This document shows, in pieces, positions 30,476 through 36,329 of a DNA stretch of 36,329 nucleotides (its first letter is position 1; each line of letters begins with the position of its first letter). The DNA is from Acidimicrobiia bacterium (GTDB lineage: Bacteria; Actinomycetota; Acidimicrobiia; IMCC26256; JAENVU01). Both the position numbers and the translations under genes were made by a program. The stretch lies in the NCBI GenBank assembly GCA_025361725.1, contig JANYJV010000046.1, positions 1 through 36,329 on the forward strand, given 5' to 3'. The notes under the pieces were generated by a model. That model made no database searches. It was not told the DNA's origin and saw only the letters and a program-made list of their open reading frames with translations.

Positions 30476-31645
30476 TCAGCCCGTTGCGGCCGCCGCGTCG
30501 CTCAGGAGCGCCTGTGCGTATCCGGTGATGGTGTTGTTGTCGACGTAGATGTGTTGGCTCGCCGCCAACATGTCCCGAAGACACCGCTGGATGATTCCCG
30601 GACGCAAGCCGGCCGAGCCCGCCCACGAGAATGCGAAGTGCGCAGCGTCGGTCGCCACTCGAGTTGCGTAGGTGGCCGACGCCCGCAATCGCGCCTGGGT
30701 CACGTTGTCCGCCATGCCCGTGGCGCGCGCTTGGGCATCCGCAGCTGCGACCGCCTCGTAGACGAGCGCGCGTGCCGCGCGCATCGCGCAGTCGTGCTGA
30801 CCAAGTTCGGCTTGGAAGAGTTGTTCCGTGCCGATGGTCGCGAACCCGGCCATGCGCACACGCGTGTTCGCCAGCTTCGTGATCTCATCGATCGCGCGTC
30901 GCCCGACTCCGAGCGCGATGCCGGCGTGACCGGCACCGGTGATCGCGAACAGTCCGATGCTCAGCCCCGGCCCGCCCCGCAGTTGGGTGTGTTCGAGGAG
31001 CGAGTACGTGTAGTCCTCGGGCACGAAGACGTCGTCGACCACGTAGTCGTACGAGCCGGTGGCGGTGAGCCCGATCACATCCCAGTTGCCGCGAAAGTCG
31101 ATCTGCTCACGGGGGATCAGCACCACGCGCATCGCTGGCAGTCCGTTCTCGGTCGTCAGGGCGTTGCCGTCGTCGTCGGTTTCGACCGTGCCCGCGCCGA
31201 TGTAGTTCGCGTGCGCGCAGCCCGACCCGAACGAGTACCGGCCGGTCACCCGGTACCCGCCGTCGACGCGACGCGCTTGGCCCACTGGTCCGAGCATGCC
31301 GGCATGGATACCCAGTGCGCCTTCGGGGAACATCTGATTCGCGGCCGTCTCACCGGTATAGATCGCGGCGAAGCACGACGAGGTCGTGTTGGCCATCACT
31401 GACCAACCCACGGATCCGTCGGCGTACGCGAGTTCCTCGAACACGCCGAGCGCGGTGGACACGTCGGCACCGAGGCCACCGAACTCCTTGGGGACGAGGA
31501 TCCCAAAGAGTTCTGAGTCCGTGACCGCGTCAACCACCGGCTGCGTCGTGGTCGTGTCCGCCTCGGCTCGATCAGCCTCCGCCTCGATGAGTGGCGCGAG
31601 TGCCCGCGCGCGATCCACTACGGCTTCGTCAACAACGACGGTCAT
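30476..31645 (-). CDS. Acyl-CoA dehydrogenase-fold flavoprotein (type 2, possibly hydroxylase-like)
   Basis: A 389-residue flavin enzyme of the acyl-CoA dehydrogenase fold. The N-terminal helical domain contains LVPKEFGGLGADVSTALGVFEELAYADGSVGW, the middle beta domain GGYRVTGRYSFGSGCAHANYI and WDVIGLTATGSYDYVVDDVFVPEDY. The C-terminal domain, with RCLRDMLAASQHIYVDNNTITGYAQALL, is of the Acyl-CoA_dh_2 type shared with two-component flavin monooxygenases such as HsaA. It may therefore oxygenate rather than dehydrogenate; no flavin reductase is nearby. The ATG at 31645 has GAGGAG upstream. Confidence 0.88.
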   Translation of the reverse strand: MTVVVDEAVVDRARALAPLIEAEADRAEADTTTTQPVVDAVTDSELFGILVPKEFGGLGADVSTALGVFEELAYADGSVGWSVMANTTSSCFAAIYTGETAANQMFPEGALGIHAGMLGPVGQARRVDGGYRVTGRYSFGSGCAHANYIGAGTVETDDDGNALTTENGLPAMRVVLIPREQIDFRGNWDVIGLTATGSYDYVVDDVFVPEDYTYSLLEHTQLRGGPGLSIGLFAITGAGHAGIALGVGRRAIDEITKLANTRVRMAGFATIGTEQLFQAELGQHDCAMRAARALVYEAVAAADAQARATGMADNVTQARLRASATYATRVATDAAHFAFSWAGSAGLRPGIIQRCLRDMLAASQHIYVDNNTITGYAQALLSDAAAATG

Positions 31646-31678
31646 GAGTCTCCTCAAGGTACGACGGGGTCGGTCACG

Positions 31679-31812
31679 TTACCGGTGCCGCTCGCCGGCG
31701 GCGTCGACGGGCGACGACGCCGCTCTTGGTACGAGAATCCACCGTTTCGGTGGAATCCGGTACCAGCTGTGTCTCAACTTACCGGTGCCGCGCGCCGGCG
31801 GCGTCGACGGGC
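31679..31812. repeat. 34-bp direct repeat, copies exactly 100 bp apart
   Basis: TTACCGGTGCCGCTCGCC... at 31679-31712 and the same with one changed base at 31779-31812. The second copy encodes the Arg-rich C-terminus of the LppM-like protein; the first lies in the leader region of the flavoprotein gene. Between them (31728-31764) is a hairpin: outer GGTAC/GTACC, a five-by-five internal loop, inner TCCACCG/CGGTGGA with a TTT loop. Confidence 0.85.
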
Positions 31813-32514
31813 TCGGAGTTCACCGACCACCAACAAGCAGACGGCGAGCGCGGCGACCGCCAGGCCGCCCACCAGCATCACGAGCCGGTTCATGTCGGTG
31901 CGCTCGGCGGTCGCGCGCAACACCGAACGCCGACCCACCGGCACCGACACGTCCCGGCGAGCATCGGGGAGTTCGGCGACGAGATCGACTCGAAGCTGAC
32001 TCAGGCCGGACGAGAGCCGGGTCTCGACTTTGGGGATGTCGACCCGCTCCGCAGTGAGTTTCGCGACGAGTTCCGGGTCCGCCCCCACGCCGAGCTTGAT
32101 TGCTCGCAGGTCGACCACACCCCCGACCTCCCATCGCGTGGAGAACGTTGACGTGTGACGGGTTGCGGTCACGCCGCGCACCGGTCCGTCCCGGCCACTG
32201 ATCTCGCGCACGATCCCTGCGACCTCTCGCGGCGCGGAGAACGGCTTGCGGATCGTCAGCGTGGCGCCACCACGCGCATCCCGACGCCACGGCATGACCG
32301 ACCATCCCGCACCCGGGAGATCGGCGAGCCGAACCCGTTGTTCGAGCTTCCCGTTCCCGACTTCGGCGGCGCGCACCGCGGCCGGGTCAAGGACCACGCG
32401 CACGGCGACCGTGCCACTGCCGTTCTCGTGCATCCGCACCGTGACGGTCGCGTCCACCCGACACGCTGCGAGCGCGACCATGCAGAGAACCGCCACCAAA
32501 ACCTGTCGTCGCAT
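31774..32514 (-). CDS. LppM-like lipoprotein with C-terminal membrane anchor
   Basis: A 246-residue lipoprotein. The signal peptide ends in lipobox ALAAC (Cys at about 18). The start of the mature part, RVDATVTVRMHENGSGTVAVRVVLD, resembles the LppM/DUF3153 domain of mycobacteria. A membrane helix (LVMLVGGLAVAALAVCLLVVG) near the C-terminus is followed by an Arg run (RARRRRRRAAPVS). The ATG at 32514 is four bases after the vapC stop and has no ribosome site, so its translation probably depends on vapC. LppM is linked to surface properties in mycobacteria; here function is unknown. The 3' end is one copy of a direct repeat. Confidence 0.82.
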   Translation of the reverse strand: MRRQVLVAVLCMVALAACRVDATVTVRMHENGSGTVAVRVVLDPAAVRAAEVGNGKLEQRVRLADLPGAGWSVMPWRRDARGGATLTIRKPFSAPREVAGIVREISGRDGPVRGVTATRHTSTFSTRWEVGGVVDLRAIKLGVGADPELVAKLTAERVDIPKVETRLSSGLSQLRVDLVAELPDARRDVSVPVGRRSVLRATAERTDMNRLVMLVGGLAVAALAVCLLVVGELRARRRRRRAAPVS

Positions 32515-32518
32515 CGCG

Positions 32519-32866
32519 TTAGCGCGGATTCCGCAACCGGAGTCCGCGCACATTCGCGAAATCGCGGTGATTGCGAGTCACCAACCCGAGGCGATACTCG
32601 AGCGCGGTCGCGGCGATCACGGCGTCGGCGAACGGAGTGCCGAACTCGCGTCGGATTCGCCCGGCGCGCTCCGCAACATCTCGATCAACATCGACTTCGC
32701 GAAACGGTCCGAGCAACGTCGATACCGCGTCCGTCGCGGTCGAACCAGCGAAGAGTTCGGCGCGCGTCACCACCGAGTAGTGGATGCGATCCCGGTCGAA
32801 CTTCAACTCCGCGTGACCGCGAAGGTGATCGACGAAGATGTCGGTGTCCAGCAGAACGTCAGCCAC
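32519..32866 (-). CDS. vapC: VapC toxin, PIN-domain ribonuclease
   Basis: A 115-residue PIN-domain endoribonuclease toxin. Catalytic acids are visible in LLDTDIFVDHL (first Asp), RAELFAG (Glu), FADAVIAATAL (Asp) and TRNHRDFANV (last Asp region). The GTG at 32866 overlaps the vapB stop by eight bases (GTGGCTGA), the usual antitoxin-first arrangement, so the longer upstream frame is rejected. Targets are probably tRNA or rRNA, as for other VapCs; the sequence cannot say which. Confidence 0.92.
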   Translation of the reverse strand: MADVLLDTDIFVDHLRGHAELKFDRDRIHYSVVTRAELFAGSTATDAVSTLLGPFREVDVDRDVAERAGRIRREFGTPFADAVIAATALEYRLGLVTRNHRDFANVRGLRLRNPR

Positions 32867-33080
32867 GATCCCACTCAGATCGAGGGGGTACCTCAACCCC
32901 CGGGTCGGCACCGAAGGTGGCCGCGAGCGCAGCGGCGGCGTCCGGCACCTGGGTCTCCAGGTACTCATCCAGCGCGGCTCTCACCACCTCGGCGAGCGTT
33001 CCCCCGGTCTCAGCGACAACTACGTCAATCCGGGCGCGCTGTTCCTCAGTGAGATACACCTGCGTGCGAACCGCCGACAT
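32859..33080 (-). CDS. vapB: VapB antitoxin, ribbon-helix-helix type
   Basis: A 73-residue antitoxin with an N-terminal ribbon-helix-helix DNA-binding domain (RTQVYLTEEQRARIDVVVAETGGTLAEVVRAALDEYLE). A flexible, acidic C-terminus (GADPGVEVPPRSEWDRG) would wrap the toxin. The ATG at 33080 has no ribosome site; TATACT ends seven bases upstream. It should autoregulate the operon with VapC by binding the palindromic GTATAC region. The overlap with vapC couples the pair. Confidence 0.9.
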   Translation of the reverse strand: MSAVRTQVYLTEEQRARIDVVVAETGGTLAEVVRAALDEYLETQVPDAAAALAATFGADPGVEVPPRSEWDRG

Positions 33081-33087
33081 ACATCAC

Positions 33088-33093
33088 AGTATA
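33088..33093 (-). promoter_or_regulatory. Putative -10 box and operator of vapBC
   Basis: TATACT on the minus strand, seven bases before the vapB ATG, fits a leaderless mRNA. It overlaps the small palindrome GTATAC, a possible VapB operator. Confidence 0.55.
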
Positions 33094-33158
33094 CAGCACA
33101 TCCATCACGGCACCACCGGCACGCTCAACGGCGCCGATCAACCACGCCCACCACACCC

Positions 33159-33206
33159 GAAAACGAAAAAGACCCACCGCAACGACCGAAGTCGTTGCGG
33201 TGGGTC
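33159..33206 (-). terminator. Intrinsic terminator of clpC
   Basis: A perfect 15-bp stem (33171-33185 with 33192-33206), a six-base loop and, on the minus strand, a following TTTTTCGTTTTC. It starts 17 bases after the clpC stop. This is the best classical terminator in the window. Confidence 0.95.
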
Positions 33207-33222
33207 CCTCTTCGTTCCTCGA

Positions 33223-35724
33223 TCAGGCTTCGGTGGGACCGCTCGCGGTGAGTTCTTCGACGGGCGGAGGCTCGATACGTTCGATGGTGCGGAAGACGAA
33301 CTCGTCGGCTTCGGCATCGACGATGATCGTCTCGCCCGCGTGGAACTCTTTCCAGAGGATCTTCTCGGACAGCGCATCTTCCACGTACCGCTGGATCGCC
33401 CGACGCAACGGTCGTGCACCGAGCGCAGGGTCATACCCCTTGACGGACAGCAGATCGCGTGCGGCATCCGTGAGTTCGAGCGTGAGGCCCTGGCTCAGCA
33501 GCTGGGTCTGTACCCGCTTGATCAGCAGGTCGACAATGCTGTGGATGTTCTCGCGAGTCAGCTCCGAGAAGACGATGACGTCGTCGATCCGGTTCAGGAA
33601 CTCGGGCCGGAAGTGGCGCTTGAGCTCCTCGGTGACCTTGTCCTTCATGTGCTCGTACGTCACTGCGTCATTGGTCTTGCCGAATCCGACCGCGGTCTTG
33701 CGCATGTTCTGCGTGCCGAGGTTGGACGTCATGATGATGACGGTGTTCTTGAAGTCCACCGTGCGACCCTGCGCGTCGGTCAGGCGACCGTCCTCCAGGA
33801 TCTGGAGCAGCGCGTTGAACACGTCGGGGTGGGCCTTCTCGATCTCGTCGAATAACACAACGGAGAACGGCTTGCGGCGAACCGCCTCCGTGAGCTGGCC
33901 ACCCTCGTCGTATCCGACGTAGCCCGGAGGCGATCCGACGAGACGGGAGACGGTGTGCTTCTCCATGTACTCGGACATGTCGAGTGCGATGAGTGAGGAC
34001 TCGTCACCGAACAGGAACTCACTCAGTGTGCGCGCCAACTCGGTCTTGCCGACGCCCGACGGGCCCAGGAAGATGAACGAACCGCTCGGACGCTTCGGGT
34101 CCTTCAGTCCGGCACGGGTCCGACGGATCGCCTGGCTGACCGCCTTGACTGCGAGGTCTTGACCGACGATGCGCTTGTGGAGTTCGTCCTCCATGCGCAG
34201 GAGCTTGGCCGTCTCTTCCTCGGTGAGCTTGTAGACCGGGATGCCAGTCCACATCGCGAGCACTTCCGCGATGGACTCCTCGTTGACCTCGTTGAAGAGG
34301 TCCACGCCCTCGGCCTTCCACTCGGTCTCTTTGAGCGCGCGCTGCTCGAGCAGTTCCTTCTCCCGGTCGCGCAAACTCGCGGCTCGCTCGAACTGCTGTC
34401 CCTCGATGGCCGCTTCCTTGTCCTTGCGGACCGAGGAGATCTCGTCTTCGAGCTCGCGGTAGTCCGGCGGTGCCTGCATGCGGCGGATGCGCAGGCGCGA
34501 GCCCGCTTCGTCGATGAGATCGATCGCCTTGTCCGGCAGGTGGCGGTCCGAGATGTAGCGGTCCGCGAGGTTGGCTGCGGCCACGACGGCTTGGTCGGTG
34601 ATCGTGACCCGGTGATGCTGCTCGTACCGATCACGCAGACCCTTCAAGATCTCGATCGTGTGCGCAACGGTCGGCTCTTCCACCTTGATGGGCTGGAACC
34701 GACGCTCGAGCGCCGCGTCCTTCTCGAGGTGCTTGCGGTACTCGTCGAGCGTGGTGGCACCGATCGTCTGGAGCTCACCGCGCGCGAGCATCGGCTTCAG
34801 GATGCTCGCGGCGTCGATCGCACCTTCGGCCGCACCGGCGCCGACGAGGGTGTGCAACTCGTCGATGAACAGGATGATGTCGCCGCGGGTCTTGATCTCC
34901 TTCAGCACCTTCTTCAGGCGCTCTTCGAAGTCACCGCGGTACCGGGACCCGGCGACCAACGCGCCAAGGTCCAAGGTGTAGAGCTGCTTGTCCGTCAGCG
35001 TCTCGGGCACGATGCCCTCGACGATGTCCGCCGCGAGGCCTTCGACGATCGCGGTCTTGCCGACGCCCGGCTCACCGATGAGCACCGGGTTGTTCTTCGT
35101 ACGGCGCGACAGCACCTGCATCACGCGCTCGATTTCCTTCTCGCGCCCGATGACCGGGTCGAGCTTCTTCTCGCGCGCGAGCTGGGTGAGGTTCCGACCG
35201 AACTGGTCGAGCACCAACGAACCCGAGGGCCCGCCACCCGCTTCGACGGGCGCGCCTGCGCCGGCCGGTGCGCCTTCTTTACCGCCGGAGTAGCCGGACA
35301 GCAACTGGATGACCTGCTGACGCACACGAGAAAGATCGGCGCCGAGCTTGACGAGCACTTGCGCGGCGACGCCTTCGCCTTCGCGAATCAGTCCGAGCAG
35401 GATGTGCTCGGTGCCGATGTAGTTGTGACCGAGCTGGAGTGCTTCCCGGAGTGAGAGTTCGAGGACCTTCTTCGCGCGGGGCGTGAACGGGATGTGACCC
35501 GACGGCGCGGAACCGCCGTGGCCGATGATCTCTTCTACCTGTGCACGCACGGCTTCGAGCGAGATGCCCAAAGACTCGAGCGCCTTCGCCGCTACACCCT
35601 CACCCTCGTGGATGAGCCCGAGCAGGATGTGCTCGGTCCCGATGTAGTTGTGGTTCAGCAGGCGCGCTTCCTCTTGGGCCAGCACGACGACCCGTCGGGC
35701 CCGGTCTGTGAAGCGTTCGAACAC
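33223..35724 (-). CDS. clpC: ClpC AAA+ unfoldase of the Clp protease
   Basis: An 833-residue Hsp100 unfoldase that feeds proteins to ClpP. Two Clp-N repeats ([21 protein letters not shown] and [20 protein letters not shown]), AAA1 with Walker [10 protein letters not shown] (about 212) and Walker [10 protein letters not shown], the ClpC middle domain with a UVR-like [18 protein letters not shown], then AAA2 with [11 protein letters not shown] and [13 protein letters not shown]. The ClpP-docking loop VGFGKTND is present. It begins with GTG at 35724; GAGG lies ten bases upstream. It has a strong terminator and no ctsR or mcsAB upstream, as usual in actinobacteria. Confidence 0.98.
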   Translation of the reverse strand: MFERFTDRARRVVVLAQEEARLLNHNYIGTEHILLGLIHEGEGVAAKALESLGISLEAVRAQVEEIIGHGGSAPSGHIPFTPRAKKVLELSLREALQLGHNYIGTEHILLGLIREGEGVAAQVLVKLGADLSRVRQQVIQLLSGYSGGKEGAPAGAGAPVEAGGGPSGSLVLDQFGRNLTQLAREKKLDPVIGREKEIERVMQVLSRRTKNNPVLIGEPGVGKTAIVEGLAADIVEGIVPETLTDKQLYTLDLGALVAGSRYRGDFEERLKKVLKEIKTRGDIILFIDELHTLVGAGAAEGAIDAASILKPMLARGELQTIGATTLDEYRKHLEKDAALERRFQPIKVEEPTVAHTIEILKGLRDRYEQHHRVTITDQAVVAAANLADRYISDRHLPDKAIDLIDEAGSRLRIRRMQAPPDYRELEDEISSVRKDKEAAIEGQQFERAASLRDREKELLEQRALKETEWKAEGVDLFNEVNEESIAEVLAMWTGIPVYKLTEEETAKLLRMEDELHKRIVGQDLAVKAVSQAIRRTRAGLKDPKRPSGSFIFLGPSGVGKTELARTLSEFLFGDESSLIALDMSEYMEKHTVSRLVGSPPGYVGYDEGGQLTEAVRRKPFSVVLFDEIEKAHPDVFNALLQILEDGRLTDAQGRTVDFKNTVIIMTSNLGTQNMRKTAVGFGKTNDAVTYEHMKDKVTEELKRHFRPEFLNRIDDVIVFSELTRENIHSIVDLLIKRVQTQLLSQGLTLELTDAARDLLSVKGYDPALGARPLRRAIQRYVEDALSEKILWKEFHAGETIIVDAEADEFVFRTIERIEPPPVEELTASGPTEA

Positions 35725-35787
35725 TTGGCATCCGCCTCTCGTCGGTGGGTTCGGGTACGCAGTGCGCGCAGCCGAAACTCATCCGAC

Positions 35788-35817
35788 ACTCTATCGGCCG
35801 GGCCTTTTTTGGCCCGG
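35788..35817 (-). promoter_or_regulatory. clpC -10 box with adjacent palindrome (possible operator)
   Basis: TAGAGT on the minus strand (35793-35788) as -10. Upstream, at 35798-35817, CCGGGCC-TTTTTT-GGCCCGG forms a perfect 7-bp palindrome across the -35 and spacer region. The A/T run is inside the loop, so it is not a terminator; an operator is more likely. Confidence 0.45.
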
Positions 35818-35975
35818 ACGGGTATTGGGTGGTCATCGACGCACCGACCGAGCCGCTGTAGCGCCGGAACGGACACGGAGCGCGTTCGCACGTGGGCATG
35901 GCGTGCGACCGTTTCCACTCCCGCTCGGGCCTCGCAACGGCCTGTCGGCGTTGTGTTCAGCTCAGCACTTCCAGC

Positions 35976-36005
35976 TTGGTCTTTGTTCCCGACAGGTTCT
36001 ACCCT
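35976..36005 (+). promoter_or_regulatory. Promoter of polyprenyl synthase, leaderless
   Basis: TTGGTC (35976-35981), an 18-base spacer and TACCCT (36000-36005), ending seven bases before the ATG at 36013. No ribosome site is present. Confidence 0.6.
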
Positions 36006-36012
36006 GCGCCGG

Positions 36013-36329
36013 ATGTCACCTCTCGACGCGCTCGGCTTCGCACCGATGTCGACCGATATGGAGCGGGTCGAGACGGCGTTACGAGGGTCGGTCCTCTCCT
36101 CGGACCCGTTCCTCTCGGACGTGGCCGGCCATCTCGTGTCCGCCGGCGGCAAACGGCTGCGGCCGGCACTGGCCCTCTGCTCGGCCTACGCCGCAAAGGG
36201 CATCGGGCCGGTCGCCGATGACGCCATCACCGGCGGCATCTCCGTCGAACTCGTCCACCTCGGCTCCCTGTATCACGACGACGTGATCGACGAAGCGGAG
36301 ACCCGGCGCGGTGTTCCCTCGGTCAATGC
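36013..36329 (+). CDS. Polyprenyl diphosphate synthase, N-terminal part, cut by window edge
   Basis: The first 105 residues of a trans-isoprenyl diphosphate synthase. SAGGKRLRPALALCSAYAA contains the conserved GGKRLRP substrate-binding motif. The first aspartate-rich motif is in LVHLGSLYHDDVIDEAETRRGVPSVN (DDxxD). Such enzymes elongate IPP to all-trans polyprenyl diphosphates for quinones or related lipids; chain length cannot be judged because the gene runs off the window. It uses the product of the MEP pathway, whose ispD and ispF genes lie 13 kb away. Confidence 0.95.
   Translation, partial: MSPLDALGFAPMSTDMERVETALRGSVLSSDPFLSDVAGHLVSAGGKRLRPALALCSAYAAKGIGPVADDAITGGISVELVHLGSLYHDDVIDEAETRRGVPSVN

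Larger units (their letters stand above)
35725..36012. other. Divergent intergenic region clpC / polyprenyl synthase
   Basis: Contains the clpC leader, a palindrome with a T6 loop next to a likely clpC -10 box, and a polyprenyl synthase promoter at the other end. I see no gene here. Confidence 0.6.

Noticed and set aside
35798..35817. Intrinsic terminator upstream of clpC
   Set aside because: The T-run forms the loop, not the tail, and the site is between divergent genes where no transcript should end.
35909..35949. Fifth copy of the REP-like repeat
   Set aside because: It shares short words (TTTCCACTC, GCTCGGGCC) with the family but lacks the GCGACTACGTCGC part and the order is different; similarity may be chance.

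Overview
The window is high-GC bacterial DNA that fits an actinobacterium, most likely class Acidimicrobiia or a relative. The lineage rests on gene content: CarD, an IdeR/DtxR-like regulator, a CysO-like sulfur carrier, GpgS, a LppM-like lipoprotein, DisA beside RadA, and a Tad/Flp pilus locus without a secretin gene. Several genes have a TANNNT box 6 to 8 bases before the start codon, which suggests leaderless mRNAs. I see no rRNA, CRISPR array or transposase. The species is not identifiable from this sequence alone.

Left part (1-5141): the 5' end of groEL under two tandem CIRCE operators. Next to it is an iron module: a DtxR-family regulator, a cupredoxin lipoprotein, an FTR1 permease and an iron-box-like operator. 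Then comes a threonine synthase-like gene followed by a CysO-like sulfur carrier, both downstream of a well-formed SAM-I riboswitch with a visible Shine-Dalgarno-sequestering hairpin. A SAM sensor over a threonine synthase plus sulfur carrier pair is the most provocative arrangement here. It raises the possibility that the pair works in sulfur amino acid synthesis.

Middle part (5142-19670): gpgS, then a complete-looking tad cluster on the minus strand (flp, tadE, tadG-like, rcpC/cpaB, tadZ/cpaE, tadA, tadB, tadC). It ends in an unexpected, tightly coupled DnaB-like RecA-fold ATPase. A strong 16-bp hairpin separates the pilin gene from the assembly genes. After that come glycerate kinase and a trehalose group (TreT, OtsA-like, OtsB), then a LytR_C-domain protein. 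GpgS, glycerate kinase and the trehalose genes point to compatible solute or glucosylglycerate metabolism.

Right part (19792-36329): tRNA-Thr(UGU) and a housekeeping island, mostly on the minus strand: rlmB, cysS, ispF, ispD, a PIN-TRAM membrane protein, carD, disA, radA and clpC. This order resembles the clpC-radA-disA-PIN/TRAM-ispDF-cysS-rlmB island of many Gram-positive bacteria. It is interrupted by a Crp/Fnr regulator, a dienelactone hydrolase, a HAD phosphatase, an acyl-CoA dehydrogenase-like flavoprotein and a vapBC-lipoprotein operon. The window ends in a partial polyprenyl diphosphate synthase. Intergenic gaps carry a dispersed REP-like repeat (four copies), a 91-bp tandem duplication, a duplicated ispF 3' end and a 34-bp direct repeat.
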